The notes under the pieces are model-generated. The model was not told the DNA's origin, did not search any database, and saw only the letters and a program-made list of their open reading frames with translations. A stretch of 64,000 bases of DNA from Nitrosospira multiformis (GTDB taxonomy: Bacteria; Pseudomonadota; Gammaproteobacteria; Burkholderiales; Nitrosomonadaceae): NCBI RefSeq assembly GCF_003050865.1, contig NZ_QAOK01000013.1, positions 1-64,000 on the forward strand, read 5' to 3'. The translations under genes were made by a program, and so were the position numbers. Each line of letters opens with the position of its first letter. The first letter of the stretch is position 1. Below, one piece after another: positions 48,382-59,646 of the stretch.

Positions 48382-48858
48382 TCATGTGTCAGCATCCGGT
48401 TCTCTGACCGGAATTCGCCAGATGAAGGCTATCAGGATGACACCCAGCAGAACGAGCATCCCCTGATGCCAGACAGAGGGCATCATCAGGACCGAACTCC
48501 CCAGCGACAGCACCAGCAACAGATATACCCAACGCTTCACTTTGCGCGGAATGCTGTGATGCTCCATCCATTCGCGAATAATGGGACCGGTGATGGGATT
48601 GGAGAGGAGCTTGTCGTGGAAGTGCGTGGAACTGCGGGCAAAACAGGCGGCTGCCAGCAGCACGAAAGGGGTTGTCGGGAGTACTGGCAGCACAATTCCC
48701 ACTACGCCGAGTATCAGGGCAACGAATCCGGCCACGAGGTAGAGGGAGCGCACAAGGCGCGAGTCATGCAGGCGCGCAGGTGATCCTCCCGCCTGCCTGG
48801 AACACGTCTCTTTGCTGGTAAATACCTCTTCGACCTTTTCGCTTAAGCGATCCTGCAT
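48382..48858 (-). CDS. YbaN/DUF454 inner-membrane protein
   Basis: 158 residues with three or four hydrophobic helices and the family core LILGVVGIVLPVLPTTPFVLLAAACFARSSTHFHDKLL followed by PIIREWMEHHSIPRKVKRW. Function unknown; family members are small inner-membrane proteins. The N-terminal 30 residues are polar and less conserved, so the true start may be a little inside. Opposite strand to both neighbours; 194 bases of empty sequence separate it from the OmpA-like gene. Confidence 0.9.
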   Translation of the reverse strand: MQDRLSEKVEEVFTSKETCSRQAGGSPARLHDSRLVRSLYLVAGFVALILGVVGIVLPVLPTTPFVLLAAACFARSSTHFHDKLLSNPITGPIIREWMEHHSIPRKVKRWVYLLLVLSLGSSVLMMPSVWHQGMLVLLGVILIAFIWRIPVREPDADT

Positions 48859-49030
48859 GAACTCTCCTTCATACGCTTTGCGCCTCGATTAAATGAGTAC
48901 ATGAGCAATGAGCAATGAGCAAGGAATCCCTGAACGAAAGCCTTCATGACGCTACAGTCGCCCTACGGGTTGACGGTATAATAAGAGGCAGTAAGTATGG
49001 AAGGTTTTCATTTCAATTTTCGAGGTCCTC

Positions 49031-49492
49031 ATGTCCAGAGTAAATACACTGATCAGTTTGGGAATATTCATGTTGGGTGCGTTGCTGTTGCCCCAATCCG
49101 CCGTTTCGGAAACGGGGCAGGGCGCATCAGCCGTGACGCAGCTCATCAAGCAGGATACCAAAATAGGGAGCGGCGAAGAAGCGGCGGTGGGCAAGATGGT
49201 TGAGGTGCACTATACAGGCTGGCTTTACGATGCGAGCGCTCCTGACAAAAAGGGTGAGAAGTTCGACAGCTCGCGCGACCGTGGTATGCCTTTCTCGTTT
49301 CTGATCGGCGCGGGGCGGGTCATCAAAGGTTGGGATCGGGGCGTGATCGGGATGAAAGTGGGAGGCCAGCGCACGTTGATCATTCCGCCCCAGTTGGCCT
49401 ACGGACCGGAAGGGCGGGGAGCTATCCCGTCAAACGCTACCCTGATTTTCGAGGTAGAGCTTTTGGGATTGCGTCAGGGTTCGACACACTGA
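49031..49492 (+). CDS. FKBP-type peptidyl-prolyl isomerase, exported
   Basis: 153 residues: signal peptide (LISLGIFMLGALLLPQSAVS) and one FKBP domain (VEVHYTGWLYD, KFDSSRDRGMPFSFLIGAGRVIKGWDRGVIGMKVGGQRTLIIPPQLAYG, IPSNATLIFEVELLGL). Speeds proline isomerisation in the periplasm. The active-site tyrosines, Asp and Trp are all present. The SD CGAGGTCC is modest. Stands just upstream of the tRNA-tuf block. Confidence 0.93.
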   Translation: MSRVNTLISLGIFMLGALLLPQSAVSETGQGASAVTQLIKQDTKIGSGEEAAVGKMVEVHYTGWLYDASAPDKKGEKFDSSRDRGMPFSFLIGAGRVIKGWDRGVIGMKVGGQRTLIIPPQLAYGPEGRGAIPSNATLIFEVELLGLRQGSTH

Positions 49493-49662
49493 TCACCGAT
49501 TTTCGCGCGTGGCTGCCTCGCCGCGGGAATGCGAATTCTACCCGATTCAGCAACTCAACTCGTTGTTTTCCCCTCGCGCGGATAACGCCGATACCAGAGT
49601 AAAAACCCTGAAATCCACGTTGACTTATCCGCATGAAACATTCACAATTAACGGTTTCGTTT

Positions 49663-49747
<85 letters not shown>

Positions 49748-49774
49748 GATCAGAAGCTGATAATGCGGGCGTTG

Positions 49775-49822
49775 TAGTTTTTTGTGTCTCGAGATTTTTG
49801 TGTCTTGAGATTTTTGTGTCTT
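49775..49822 (+). repeat. Three 16-bp tandem repeats between tRNA-Tyr and tRNA-Gly
   Basis: Two identical units GAGATTTTTGTGTCTT (49791-49806, 49807-49822) preceded by a third with three changes (49775-49790). Sits in the pre-tRNA spacer; U-rich repeats could affect processing. Nothing else is recognisable in this 209-base spacer. Confidence 0.85.
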
Positions 49823-49956
49823 GATCGCTTTGCGTGGCGGGTCTGGTTCTGGTGAATGGGAGCGCAGATGGTGCGTTGGCTGTGCGGTTCGATGATTTTT
49901 TCTCCGAAGAGCTGTTGAATGCTTCACTGGATTTTCTGGTCCTGATCGTGCCCGAT

Positions 49957-50030
49957 GCGGGTGTAGCTCAATGGTAGAGCAGAAGCCTTCCAAGCTTACG
50001 ACGAGGGTTCGATTCCCTTCACCCGCTCCA
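49957..50030 (+). tRNA. tRNA-Gly (UCC)
   Basis: 74 bases including CCA. Acceptor GCGGGTG/CACCCGC, D-arm TAGCTCAATGGTAGAGC, anticodon TCC in CTTCCAAG, T-loop GGTTCGATTCC. Confidence 0.97.
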
Positions 50031-50118
50031 GACTTGAAGCGGAGAAATGAGCGTTAATTAAAAACATTAGAAAATTGGCAAAATTGTTGCGGGGTATTGT
50101 TTAGGCAAGGACGTGCTT

Positions 50119-50193
50119 GCCCATGTAGCTCAGTGGCAGAGCACTCCCTTGGTAAGGGAGAGGTCGCCAGTTCAATCCTGGCCATGGGCTCCA
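50119..50193 (+). tRNA. tRNA-Thr (GGU)
   Basis: 75 bases including CCA. Acceptor GCCCATG/CATGGGC, anticodon GGT in CTTGGTAAG, T-loop AGTTCAATCCT. Ends 47 bases before tuf and is probably cut from the same transcript. Confidence 0.97.
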
Positions 50194-50240
50194 TAGGCGT
50201 CGATTACAGAACTCAAAAAAATGCTTTAAAAAGGATCATC

Positions 50241-51431
50241 ATGGCAAAGAGCAAATTTGAGCGGACGAAGCCGCACATCAACGTAGGGACGATAGGACAC
50301 GTGGACCACGGCAAGACCACGTTGACGGCGGCGATCACGATGGTATTGGCGAAGAAGTTTGGTGGCGAGGCGAAGAGTTATGCGCAGATAGACTCGGCGC
50401 CTGAAGAGAAGGCGCGGGGCATCACGATCAACACCTCGCACGTGGAGTATGAGACGGAGAAGCGGCATTACGCGCACGTTGACTGTCCTGGACACGCGGA
50501 CTATGTGAAGAACATGATTACGGGTGCAGCCCAGATGGATGGTGCGATTCTGGTGGTGTCAGCGGCGGATGGACCGATGCCGCAGACGCGGGAGCACATT
50601 CTTCTGGCGCGGCAGGTAGGGGTTCCCTACATTATCGTCTATATGAACAAGGCGGACATGGTGGACGATGCGGAACTTCTGGAGTTGGTGGAAATGGAAG
50701 TGCGCGAGTTGCTGTCCAAATACAGTTTTCCCGGGGATGACACCCCGATAGTGATTGGTTCTGCCCTGAAGGCGCTGGAAGGCGACCAGAGCGACATAGG
50801 CGAGCCCTCCATCTACAAGTTGGCGGCAGCGCTGGACAGCTACATTCCGGAGCCTCAGCGGGCGGTGGACGGGACTTTTCTGATGCCGGTTGAAGACGTT
50901 TTTTCCATATCTGGTCGTGGGACGGTGGTGACGGGGCGCGTTGAGCGTGGGGTCATCAAGGTAGGGGAAGACATCGAGATAGTAGGCTTGAAGCCCACTA
51001 TCAAGACTGTTTGCACGGGCGTTGAGATGTTTCGCAAGCTTCTGGACCAGGGGCAGGCAGGAGACAACGTGGGTGTGTTGCTGCGGGGCACCAAGCGCGA
51101 AGAAGTGGAGCGCGGACAGGTGCTGTCCAAGCCTGGGACCATCACCCCGCATACCAAGTTCACAGCCGAGATTTATGTTCTGAGCAAGGAAGAGGGTGGG
51201 CGTCATACTCCCTTTTTCCAGGGATACCGGCCGCAGTTTTACTTCCGGACGACGGATGTGACGGGTGCAATCGAGTTGCCTGGGGGCACGGAGATGGTGA
51301 TGCCTGGGGACAATGTATCGGTGACGGTAAACCTGATTGCGCCGATTGCGATGGAAGAAGGCCTGCGTTTTGCGATTCGTGAAGGCGGCAGGACCGTTGG
51401 CGCAGGTGTCGTGGCAAAAATTATCGAATAG
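50241..51431 (+). CDS. tuf: Elongation factor Tu
   Basis: 396 residues, standard length. Delivers aminoacyl-tRNA to the ribosome. Seen: [10 protein letters not shown] (G1), switch [21 protein letters not shown] (G3), NKADMVDD (G4), SALKALEG (G5), then domains 2 and 3. ATG 50241 follows AAAAAGGATC; the open frame upstream covers tRNA-Thr and is not translated. Only one tuf copy lies in this window; many relatives carry a second near rpsG-fusA. Confidence 0.98.
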   Translation: MAKSKFERTKPHINVGTIGHVDHGKTTLTAAITMVLAKKFGGEAKSYAQIDSAPEEKARGITINTSHVEYETEKRHYAHVDCPGHADYVKNMITGAAQMDGAILVVSAADGPMPQTREHILLARQVGVPYIIVYMNKADMVDDAELLELVEMEVRELLSKYSFPGDDTPIVIGSALKALEGDQSDIGEPSIYKLAAALDSYIPEPQRAVDGTFLMPVEDVFSISGRGTVVTGRVERGVIKVGEDIEIVGLKPTIKTVCTGVEMFRKLLDQGQAGDNVGVLLRGTKREEVERGQVLSKPGTITPHTKFTAEIYVLSKEEGGRHTPFFQGYRPQFYFRTTDVTGAIELPGGTEMVMPGDNVSVTVNLIAPIAMEEGLRFAIREGGRTVGAGVVAKIIE

Positions 51432-51541
51432 CGTCTTGCCCGAGGTCGACTCCATCGTTGAAGAGCCTTGCACTCAGAAAGAGGCTTGCATTCATATGAA
51501 CTCAGGTGAGTCTTTCATTTTTTTGTCTTTGTTCAAAGCAC

Positions 51542-51617
51542 AGGCCAGTAGCTCAATTGGCAGAGCGTCGGTCTCCAAAACCGAAGGTTGGGGGTTCGAT
51601 GCCCTCCTGGCCTGCCA
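51542..51617 (+). tRNA. tRNA-Trp (CCA)
   Basis: 76 bases including CCA. Acceptor AGGCCAG/CTGGCCT, anticodon CCA in CTCCAAAA, T-loop GGTTCGATGCC. Lies between tuf and secE, as in other proteobacteria. Confidence 0.97.
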
Positions 51618-51782
51618 TCAGGAAATGTCATTTCAAAATCATCAATAACTGCATGTTTCCAGGGGAAGCAGGGCCTCGTAATACGTCGTGGTATCAGGTC
51701 GTGCAGTGAGGTTGCGCATGAATTTTGCTCGCGCACCGCTTCGTCTGCTGGCAGGCATTAAAAGGCAGAGTGGGATAGGTTA

Positions 51783-52127
51783 GTGGATAAGATCAAGTTG
51801 GGATTCGCGCTTCTGCTGCTGATTGCGGGTATTGCCGGATTTTATTACCTGAGCGATAACGCAATGGTAATTCGCGTCATTTCAGTTCTCGGAGGCCTCG
51901 TTCTTGCGACCGTGGTGGTGTCGTTTACCACTCAGGGCAAGCAGTTTTACGCGTTCAGCAGGGAATCGTGGGAAGAGACCAAGAAGGTGGTATGGCCGAA
52001 CCGGAAGGAAACGGTGCAGACGACGGGTATCGTTTTTGCCTTCGTTCTGGTAATGGCCATGTTCCTGTGGATGATAGACGCAGGCCTGCTGCTGGCGGTG
52101 AAATATCTCATGGGACAGGAAGGGTGA
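51783..52127 (+). CDS. secE: Preprotein translocase subunit SecE
   Basis: 114 residues with three hydrophobic helices and the conserved cytosolic hinge [27 protein letters not shown], the hallmark of SecE. Part of the SecYEG channel. The start is GTG 51783; SD is poor (AGGTTA nearby). Its stop TGA overlaps the nusG ATG by one base. Confidence 0.95.
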   Translation: MDKIKLGFALLLLIAGIAGFYYLSDNAMVIRVISVLGGLVLATVVVSFTTQGKQFYAFSRESWEETKKVVWPNRKETVQTTGIVFAFVLVMAMFLWMIDAGLLLAVKYLMGQEG

Positions 52128-52660
52128 TGGATAAGAAGTGGTATGTGGTTCATGCCTACTCCGGTTTCGAGAAGAGTGTGCAGCGTACGCTGAAGGAGCG
52201 GATCAGTCGCGCTGGAATGCTGGACAAGTTCGGACAGATACTCGTTCCTGTGGAAGAAGTCATCGAGATGAAAGCAGGGCAGAAAAATCTCAGCGAACGG
52301 AAATTTTTCCCAGGCTATGTGCTGGTCGAGATGGAGATGACCGACGAAACATGGCACCTGGTCAAAAACACGCCGAAGGTGACGGGCTTCATTGGCGGTA
52401 CGGCCATGAATCCTACGCCTATCAGCGAGAAGGAAGTGCAGAACATTCTCCATCAGATTCAGGAAGGGGTGGAAAAACCCAAGCCCAAGATTCTTTTCGA
52501 AACGGGCGAGGCGGTTCGTGTCAAGGAAGGGCCATTTACGGACTTTCACGGCAACGTGGAGGACGTCAATTACGACAAAAGCAAGCTCCGGGTTTCAGTG
52601 TCCATTTTTGGGCGTCCCACACCTGTGGAACTGGATTTCAGCCAGGTCGAGAAAGCCTAG
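52127..52660 (+). CDS. nusG: Transcription elongation factor NusG
   Basis: 177 residues (E. coli 181). Links RNA polymerase to the ribosome or Rho. Seen: N-terminal NGN domain [38 protein letters not shown], and the KOW domain [25 protein letters not shown] 52127 overlaps the secE stop (TGATG), giving coupled translation. Confidence 0.97.
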   Translation: MDKKWYVVHAYSGFEKSVQRTLKERISRAGMLDKFGQILVPVEEVIEMKAGQKNLSERKFFPGYVLVEMEMTDETWHLVKNTPKVTGFIGGTAMNPTPISEKEVQNILHQIQEGVEKPKPKILFETGEAVRVKEGPFTDFHGNVEDVNYDKSKLRVSVSIFGRPTPVELDFSQVEKA

Positions 52661-52770
52661 GGCAGTAAAGGTTTCCGGAAGCATCGGAAGGCCTCGGTCA
52701 CATATTGCATATCGCATATTATTAAACGGGGAGAGCCTCAAAGGCTCGTTTGAACCCGATAGGAGAGCAA

Positions 52771-53202
52771 ATGGCAAAGAAAATAGTCGGCTATATCAAG
52801 TTGCAGGTGCCGGCGGGGAAGGCAAATCCCAGCCCGCCAATAGGACCCGCTCTGGGGCAGCGGGGACTCAATATCATGGAGTTCTGCAAGGCATTCAATG
52901 CGGCAACGCAGAAAATGGAAGTCGGCCTGCCGGTTCCGGTCGTCATAACGGCCTATGCCGACAAGAGCTTCACCTTCACCATGAAGACCACACCCGCTAC
53001 CGTGCTGATAAAGAAGGCAGCGGGAGTTGGCAAGGGAAGCGCGAAACCTCATACAGATAAGATAGGTCGGTTGACACGGAAGCAAATGGAAGAAATCGCC
53101 CAGATAAAGATGCCGGATTTGACTGCCGCAGACATGGACGCGGCAGTTCGCACCATTGCGGGTAGTGCTCGCAGCATGGGTATAGAAGTGGAGGGCGCAT
53201 AA
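52771..53202 (+). CDS. rplK: 50S ribosomal protein L11
   Basis: 143 residues. Seen: [43 protein letters not shown] and C-terminal MGIEVEGA; the GTPase-centre rRNA-binding domain is intact. ATG 52771 has SD AGGAG. The leader 52661-52770 holds a small GAGCC/GGCTC hairpin (52731-52745) that may help autogenous control by L1. Confidence 0.97.
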   Translation: MAKKIVGYIKLQVPAGKANPSPPIGPALGQRGLNIMEFCKAFNAATQKMEVGLPVPVVITAYADKSFTFTMKTTPATVLIKKAAGVGKGSAKPHTDKIGRLTRKQMEEIAQIKMPDLTAADMDAAVRTIAGSARSMGIEVEGA

Positions 53203-53203
53203 C

Positions 53204-53896
53204 GTGGCGCGCATATCCAAACGTCTCAAGGCGATCTCGGAAAAAGTGGATCGCACAAGATATTACCCGTTGCAGGATGCACTCAATCTTGTCAGGGAAA
53301 CAGCGATCGCGAAGTTCGACGAGTCCATCGATGTGGCCGTTAATCTTGGGATAGACGCAAAAAAATCTGACCAGGCAGTGCGTGGGTCTGTGGTGTTGCC
53401 TGCGGGGACGGGAAAGACCGTGCGGGTGGCTGTATTCGCGCAGGGCGACAAGGCCCGCGAAGCGGCGGCAGCGGGGGCAGATATTGTCGGCTTTGAAGAC
53501 CTCGCCGAGCAGATCAAGGCGGGCAATATCGAATTCGATGTGGCTATCGCCAGTCCCGATGCAATGCGTGTTGTAGGGCAACTGGGGCAGATACTCGGTC
53601 CACGCGGCTTGATGCCAAATCCCAAGGTGGGGACGGTAACGCCGGATGTAGCCGGTGCGGTAAGAAACGCGAAAGCCGGTCAAGTTCAGTATCGCGCCGA
53701 CAAAGGAGGTATCGTACAGTGCACCATCGGACGAGCCTCGTTCACGGTGGATGCCCTGACCCAGAATATGATGGCGCTGATCGATGCGCTCAATAAATCC
53801 AAGCCTGCTGCATCCAAAGGCATCTATCTAAGGAAGATATCAGTCTCGAGCACAATGGGAATAGGCGTGCGCGTGGATCAGACAAGCATGCGATAG
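53204..53896 (+). CDS. rplA: 50S ribosomal protein L1
   Basis: 230 residues, full length. Seen: [43 protein letters not shown] and the [19 protein letters not shown] signature. L1 binds 23S rRNA and represses its own rplKA mRNA. GTG start one base after the rplK stop, so coupled with it. Confidence 0.97.
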   Translation: MARISKRLKAISEKVDRTRYYPLQDALNLVRETAIAKFDESIDVAVNLGIDAKKSDQAVRGSVVLPAGTGKTVRVAVFAQGDKAREAAAAGADIVGFEDLAEQIKAGNIEFDVAIASPDAMRVVGQLGQILGPRGLMPNPKVGTVTPDVAGAVRNAKAGQVQYRADKGGIVQCTIGRASFTVDALTQNMMALIDALNKSKPAASKGIYLRKISVSSTMGIGVRVDQTSMR

Positions 53897-54320
53897 GTGC
53901 ATGCGCTGGATTCCCTGTTTATAAATATTGTAAGACTTTGGGCCGTCGGGAAAGGCAGGACGCTTTTCCGGCGGGTTATCAAAGACCGCTGGGGTATTGG
54001 CATGGCAGGCGAGGTGACTCGCTCAATCTGTTGCTCAGTTTATTATTGAGTGAGCCATTGTCCAAAACTTAATCTGCATGGTGAAGGGGCTTGCAGCCGG
54101 TGTTCCATGCCGGGTTGCACTTTCCGTATTTCCCTGCTACCCAGCGCAGATGGCGTACCCAGAAACAGGAAAAGATCCAACTCCTGATTTAAGGTCGCCG
54201 GTTTCGCGGTGTGAGATCAGGTACGGGGGAGGAGGTCAGAATCTCGGGTCAATCCGAAGTTAAGCTTCCCAAGCCAGCATACCACACTTACCGCCGCATT
54301 TTAACTGATGGAGAAGTACC
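53897..54320 (+). promoter_or_regulatory. rplJ leader, likely L10-L12 autoregulatory region
   Basis: A 424-base gap between rplA and rplJ, the place of the L10 leader in other bacteria. It contains nested stems CCTGAT/ATCAGG (54183-54188, 54216-54221) around CGCCG/CGGTG (54196-54200, 54207-54211), followed by a purine-rich GGGGGAGGAGG tract; upstream are a CTCGCTCAAT/ATTGAGTGAG hairpin (about 54017-54056) and a G-rich hairpin just after rplA. No coding potential. The assignment rests on position and folding only. Confidence 0.6.
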
Positions 54321-54845
54321 TTGAGTCTAAATTTAGATGAGAAAAAAGCGGTGGTCGCCGAAGTGAGTGAGCAGGTAGCCAAAGCGCAGGCCATCATCAT
54401 CGCGGAGTACCGCGGGCTGGGGGTCGGCCATATGACGCAACTGCGGGCGAAGGCACGGCAGTCGGGAATATATTTCCGGGTGCTTAAAAACTCGCTGGCA
54501 CGCAGAGCGGTTTCGGATACCCCGTTTTCCGGATTATCCGAGCATATGGTGGGGCCTCTCGCTTACGGCATTGGCAGTGATCCGGTGGCGGCGGCCAAGG
54601 TGCTGCATGAGTTTTCGAAAGGCAACGACAAACTGGTAATCAAGGCTGGCGCCATGGCAAACCATGTGATTTCCAGCAGTGAGATTGCCAGTCTGGCCTC
54701 TCTGCCAAGTCGCGAGGAGCTTCTTGCCAAGCTGCTGGGCACGATGCAGGCGCCTGCCGCCAATTTTGTGCGGACCTTGAATGAAGTTCCCGCACGTTTT
54801 GTTCGTGGCCTCGCTGCTGTTCGCGACCAGAAAGAAACCGCTTGA
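54321..54845 (+). CDS. rplJ: 50S ribosomal protein L10
   Basis: 174 residues. Seen: [40 protein letters not shown] and LKNSLARRA. Anchors the L12 stalk through its C-terminal helix. TTG start with SD GGAG. L10 represses translation of its own leader in related bacteria. Confidence 0.97.
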   Translation: MSLNLDEKKAVVAEVSEQVAKAQAIIIAEYRGLGVGHMTQLRAKARQSGIYFRVLKNSLARRAVSDTPFSGLSEHMVGPLAYGIGSDPVAAAKVLHEFSKGNDKLVIKAGAMANHVISSSEIASLASLPSREELLAKLLGTMQAPAANFVRTLNEVPARFVRGLAAVRDQKETA

Positions 54846-54923
54846 TCCGGGGCCCAGTCGCTTTGAGTTACTTTGGGACCGTTACACCATCATAGTTATT
54901 GGATTAATTATCAGGAGAAAATC

Positions 54924-55304
54924 ATGGCTATAGCCAAAGCAGAAATTTTGGATGCGATTGCAAATATGACTGTGCTGGAGCTTTCCCAGCTCATCAAGGA
55001 AATGGAAGAGAAGTTCGGTGTTTCCGCTGCCGCTGCCGCAGTTGTGGCAGCGGCGCCCGCAGCAGGTGCCGGGGCGGCACCCGTAGAGGAACAAACTGAA
55101 TTTACCGTGATGCTGACCGCAGTGGGTGAAAGCAAGGTAAATGTGATCAAGGTGGTGCGTGCCGTTACCGGGCTTGGCTTGAAAGAAGCAAAAGATCTGG
55201 TGGACGGCGCACCCAAGCCAGTCAAGGAAGGTATTGCCAAAGCGGATGCGGAAGCCATCCAGAAGCAGCTTGCTGAAGCAGGCGCCACTGCTGAAATCAA
55301 ATAA
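54924..55304 (+). CDS. rplL: 50S ribosomal protein L7/L12
   Basis: 126 residues: N-terminal dimerisation domain ([26 protein letters not shown]), an Ala-rich hinge (about 35-52), and C-terminal factor-binding domain ([33 protein letters not shown]). ATG 54924 has SD AGGAGAAAA. Confidence 0.97.
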   Translation: MAIAKAEILDAIANMTVLELSQLIKEMEEKFGVSAAAAAVVAAAPAAGAGAAPVEEQTEFTVMLTAVGESKVNVIKVVRAVTGLGLKEAKDLVDGAPKPVKEGIAKADAEAIQKQLAEAGATAEIK

Positions 55305-55324
55305 AAGAAAAACAGTAAGAAAAG

Positions 55325-55363
55325 CCGGCGGCATTACTCATGCCGCCGGTTCTGGCGTTTTTT
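55325..55363 (+). terminator. Terminator-like attenuator between rplL and rpoB
   Basis: Perfect 10-bp stem CCGGCGGCAT/ATGCCGCCGG with a 5-base loop (55325-55349), then a T6 run at 55358-55363. It is not directly abutting the T-run, so partial termination is likely, as known for the E. coli rplL-rpoB attenuator that sets the ribosome-to-polymerase ratio. Confidence 0.8.
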
Positions 55364-55470
55364 GGATTTTGATGGCGTGTTTGTGCGGCAGAACACGAAG
55401 TGCGCTAGCCAAAACAAGTACTCTGTTCTCTATTTTCTGTCAATCCATCTTCTGATCTCCCGGAGATTCC

Positions 55471-58400
55471 ATGAGTTATTCGTTTACCGAGAAAAAACGT
55501 ATTCGTAAAAGTTTCGCCAAGCGCGCAAGCGTCTTGCCGATTCCCTTTCTTCTCGCTACGCAAATCGAATCTTACGCTGCTTTCCTGCAAGCCAGTGTCG
55601 ACCCCGATAAACGCGCTCCGGAGGGATTGCAAGCCGCCTTCCTGTCGATCTTCCCGATCGAGAGCCATTCCAGGAATGCACGCCTCGATTTCGTCAACTA
55701 CGTACTCGGTGTACCTCCTTTCGACGTAAAGGAGTGTCAACAACGCGGTCTTACCTATGCTTCTCCCCTGCGGGCGAAGGTGCGCTTGACCATTATGGAT
55801 AAGGAGGCATCCAAACCGACCGTCAGGGAAGTAAAGGAGCAGGAAGTTTACATGGGCGAGATTCCGCTCATGACGAACACCGGTTCATTTGTGATTAACG
55901 GCACTGAACGCGTGATCGTGTCCCAGTTGCATCGTTCGCCCGGAGTATTTTTCGAGCACGATCGCGGTAAAACGCATTCGTCCGGTAAATTGCTTTTTTC
56001 CGCCCGTATCATCCCTTACCGCGGTTCCTGGCTTGATTTTGAGTTTGATCCCAAGGATTACCTCTATTTTCGGGTCGACAGGCGCCGCAAAATGCCTATT
56101 ACCGTATTGCTGAAGGCCATTGGATACACGCCCGAGCAGATCCTGGAGAATTTCTTTTCTTTTGACTCTTTCCATATATCGCGGAAAAGTATTCTTTTTG
56201 AACTGTTACCGGAGCGTTTGCGGGGTGATACCGCGCGCTTCGATATCCTGTCGAAAAACGGCAAGGTCATCGTCCAGAAGGACAAGCGCATTACTGTAAA
56301 GCATGTGCGCGAAATGCAGCAGGCCGACATAGACAGGCTTGAGGTGCCGGAAGATTTCCTGTTGGGGCGGGTGCTGGCCCACAACGTAGTGGATAAGGAA
56401 ACGGGAGAAATTCTCGCGCTTGCCAATGATGAGATTACGGAAACCTTGCTGGGCAAACTGCGGGATGCCGATGTGGAAGAGATCCGTACGATTTATACCA
56501 ATGATCTCGATCAGGGCGCATATATATCGCAAACTCTCAAGATAGACGAAACCGCAGATGAGATGGCGGCGCAGGTTGCAATCTACCGCATGATGCGCCC
56601 GGGTGAACCCCCTACTGAGGAGGCAGTCAAAGCGCTCTTCACCGGATTGTTCTATGCCCCCGAACGCTATGACCTTTCAGTGGTCGGGCGAATGAAATTC
56701 AATCGCAGGGTCGGTAAGACCGAGCTGGATGGAGCGACTACGCTATCCAACGAAGATATCATTGCGGTGATCAGGATTCTGGTGGAACTCCGTAACGGTC
56801 GGGGGGAAATTGATGATATCGATCACCTGGGCAATCGTCGCGTACGCTCCGTCGGTGAATTGGCGGAAAACCAGTTTCGCTCTGGCCTGGTGAGGGTCGA
56901 AAGAGCAGTAAAAGAGCGCCTGAGCCAGGCTGAATCAGAGAATTTGATGCCTCATGACCTGATCAATGCCAAGCCGGTATCTGCGGCGGTGCGTGAATTC
57001 TTCGGGTCCAGCCAGCTATCGCAATTCATGGACCAGACCAATCCACTCTCTGAAATCACGCACAAACGCCGTGTGTCCGCGCTTGGACCCGGTGGCCTGA
57101 CGCGCGAGAGGGCGGGGTTTGAGGTACGTGACGTGCACCCGACTCACTATGGCCGGGTATGTCCGATCGAAACGCCAGAAGGTCCCAACATTGGTTTGAT
57201 CAACTCGCTGGCGTTATATGCCCAGACCAATGAATACGGCTTTATGGAAACGCCTTATCGCAAGGTAACAAATGGTCTGGTCACTGATGAGATTCATTTT
57301 CTTTCAGCCATTGAGGAAGGGCAATATGTAATTGCCCAGGCAAACGCCGAACTGGATGGAGACGGCAGATTTATCAATGACATCGTTTCCTGTCGCCATA
57401 AGAACGAGTTTACCCTGGCGACTCCCGACCGGATTGAATATATGGACGTAGCGCCTGCACAGATTGTCTCGGTCGCTGCCTCGCTGATTCCTTTCCTGGA
57501 GCATGATGACGCCAACCGGGCATTGATGGGCTCCAACATGCAGCGGCAGGCGGTGCCCTGCCTGCGGGCCGAGAAACCTCTGGTCGGAACGGGAATCGAG
57601 CGGGTCGTAGCTGTCGACTCCGGCACTGCCGTAAAAGCGGTGCGGGGCGGCGTGGTGGATTATGTTGACGCGGGCCGTATCGTGGTGCGGGTGCACGACG
57701 TCGAGACCCGTGCGGGTGAAGTGGGCGTAGACATCTACAACCTCACGAAATATACGCGCTCAAACCAGAACACCAATATCAACCAGCGGCCGCTGGTGAA
57801 GGTGGGCGACGTGATCGCACGCGGAGATGTTGTGGCGGACGGTGCTTCCACCGACAAGGGTGAACTCGCGCTGGGGCAGAACATGCTGGTCGCGTTTATG
57901 CCGTGGACCGGTTACAACTTCGAAGATTCCATTCTCATTTCCGAGCGTATTGTGGCGGATGATCGCTTTACCTCCATTCATATCGAAGAATTGTCGGTGG
58001 TAAGCCGCGATACCAAGCTTGGAACCGAAGAAATTACCGGCGATATTTCAAACCTCTCAGAGGCACAGCTAGGCCGTCTGGATGCTTCAGGCATTGTGCA
58101 TATCGGAGCCGAGGTGGAAGCCGGTGATGTGCTGGTGGGTAAAGTGACGCCCAAGGGTGAAACCCAGCTTACTCCGGAAGAAAAACTGTTGCGCGCAATT
58201 TTTGGTGAGAAAGCTTCGGATGTGAAGGATACTTCCCTGCGAGTGCCGTCCGGCATCTCCGGAACGGTGATTGATGTACAGGTCTTTACCCGGGAAGGTA
58301 TCGAACGGGACAAGCGTGCGCAGCAAATCATTGACGATGAGTTGAAGCGGTACAAGAAAGATCTGGCCGATCAGATGCGAATCGTGGAAGCTGACGCATT

Positions 58401-59544
58401 TGTCCGGATCGAGCGCCTGCTCATCGGCAAGATTGTCACTGGCGGCCCTAAGAAGCTTGCCAAAGGTGCGGCCATCACAAAGGAATATCTGGAAAGCAAC
58501 GACCCGCACCATTGGTTCGACATACGGCTGGCGGATGAAGGGGCGAGCGTACAGCTCGAACAGATCGAAGAGGGGCTGGCGCAAAAACGCAAGGCATTCG
58601 ATGCGGCCTTCGAGGAGAAGAAAAAGAAGCTCACCCAGGGCGATGAGTTGCCTCCAGGCGTGCAGAAAATGGTCAAGGTATACGTCGCGGTGAAGCGGCG
58701 CCTTCAACCGGGAGACAAAATGGCCGGCCGTCACGGCAATAAGGGTGTCATTTCGAAGATCGTGCCAGTGGAAGATATGCCTTATATGGCCGATGGCACT
58801 CCCGTGGACGTGGTGCTGAATCCGTTGGGCGTGCCGTCACGCATGAACGTGGGACAGATCCTGGAGACGCATCTTGGCTGGGCGGCCAAAGGTCTGGGAC
58901 AGAAGATCGGCGAAATGCTGCGCGCAGGCAAGGAAGCCGCCGAGCTTCGAGCCTTTCTTGACAAGATATATAACACCAGTGGAAAACCGGAAGATATCAA
59001 CTCCTTGACCGACGTGGAAATCGTGGATCTGGCAGAAAACCTCCAGGATGGAGTGCCCTTTGCCACACCGGTATTTGATGGCGCCACGGAGCAGGAAATC
59101 AAGGACATGCTCGAACTTGCCGGTTTGCCGCGTTCGGGACAGGTGAGCCTTTATGACGGCCGTACCGGGGAGGCCTTCGATCGCCCGGTTACCGTCGGTT
59201 ACATGCATGTGTTGAAGCTGCACCACCTGGTGGACGACAAGATGCACGCCCGGTCAACCGGCCCCTACAGTCTGGTCACTCAGCAGCCGCTCGGAGGCAA
59301 AGCCCAGTTCGGCGGCCAGCGTTTCGGAGAAATGGAGGTGTGGGCGCTCGAAGCGTACGGTGCCGCCTATACGCTGCAGGAAATGCTGACAGTCAAGTCG
59401 GACGATGTGAACGGGCGCACGAAAGTATACGAGAGCATTGTGAAGGGCGACCATAAGATCGATGCGGGCATGCCGGAATCCTTCAACGTGCTGGTGAAGG
59501 AAATCCGGTCGCTGGCCATGGATATCGACCTGGAGCGGCATTAG
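55471..59544 (+). CDS. rpoB: RNA polymerase beta subunit
   Basis: 1357 residues, normal for betaproteobacteria. Seen: N-terminal [18 protein letters not shown], rifampicin region [31 protein letters not shown] (no obvious resistance change, with the usual Asp, His and Ser in place), [11 protein letters not shown], and the C-terminal [14 protein letters not shown] and [18 protein letters not shown] blocks. Followed by rpoC after 102 bases. Confidence 0.98.
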   Translation: MSYSFTEKKRIRKSFAKRASVLPIPFLLATQIESYAAFLQASVDPDKRAPEGLQAAFLSIFPIESHSRNARLDFVNYVLGVPPFDVKECQQRGLTYASPLRAKVRLTIMDKEASKPTVREVKEQEVYMGEIPLMTNTGSFVINGTERVIVSQLHRSPGVFFEHDRGKTHSSGKLLFSARIIPYRGSWLDFEFDPKDYLYFRVDRRRKMPITVLLKAIGYTPEQILENFFSFDSFHISRKSILFELLPERLRGDTARFDILSKNGKVIVQKDKRITVKHVREMQQADIDRLEVPEDFLLGRVLAHNVVDKETGEILALANDEITETLLGKLRDADVEEIRTIYTNDLDQGAYISQTLKIDETADEMAAQVAIYRMMRPGEPPTEEAVKALFTGLFYAPERYDLSVVGRMKFNRRVGKTELDGATTLSNEDIIAVIRILVELRNGRGEIDDIDHLGNRRVRSVGELAENQFRSGLVRVERAVKERLSQAESENLMPHDLINAKPVSAAVREFFGSSQLSQFMDQTNPLSEITHKRRVSALGPGGLTRERAGFEVRDVHPTHYGRVCPIETPEGPNIGLINSLALYAQTNEYGFMETPYRKVTNGLVTDEIHFLSAIEEGQYVIAQANAELDGDGRFINDIVSCRHKNEFTLATPDRIEYMDVAPAQIVSVAASLIPFLEHDDANRALMGSNMQRQAVPCLRAEKPLVGTGIERVVAVDSGTAVKAVRGGVVDYVDAGRIVVRVHDVETRAGEVGVDIYNLTKYTRSNQNTNINQRPLVKVGDVIARGDVVADGASTDKGELALGQNMLVAFMPWTGYNFEDSILISERIVADDRFTSIHIEELSVVSRDTKLGTEEITGDISNLSEAQLGRLDASGIVHIGAEVEAGDVLVGKVTPKGETQLTPEEKLLRAIFGEKASDVKDTSLRVPSGISGTVIDVQVFTREGIERDKRAQQIIDDELKRYKKDLADQMRIVEADAFVRIERLLIGKIVTGGPKKLAKGAAITKEYLESNDPHHWFDIRLADEGASVQLEQIEEGLAQKRKAFDAAFEEKKKKLTQGDELPPGVQKMVKVYVAVKRRLQPGDKMAGRHGNKGVISKIVPVEDMPYMADGTPVDVVLNPLGVPSRMNVGQILETHLGWAAKGLGQKIGEMLRAGKEAAELRAFLDKIYNTSGKPEDINSLTDVEIVDLAENLQDGVPFATPVFDGATEQEIKDMLELAGLPRSGQVSLYDGRTGEAFDRPVTVGYMHVLKLHHLVDDKMHARSTGPYSLVTQQPLGGKAQFGGQRFGEMEVWALEAYGAAYTLQEMLTVKSDDVNGRTKVYESIVKGDHKIDAGMPESFNVLVKEIRSLAMDIDLERH

Positions 59545-59646
59545 CAATTTTTATTCTGGAGGTACGAGAATCAGATAATTTTTTGCTGCCTTTGCTTTTT
59601 CACCGGATAATTTTTTGCATAGACCCCTGATCAACAGGAGTGACAA

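Noticed and set aside
48900-48925. Three GAGCAAT units upstream of the FKBP gene
   Set aside because: Very short tandem repeat with no structure or position that suggests function.
50559-51473. 304-codon minus-strand open frame
   Set aside because: Antisense to tuf; codon bias of a highly expressed gene opens the opposite frame.
54078-54263. 61-codon open frame in the rplJ leader
   Set aside because: No ribosome site, overlaps the predicted leader stems.
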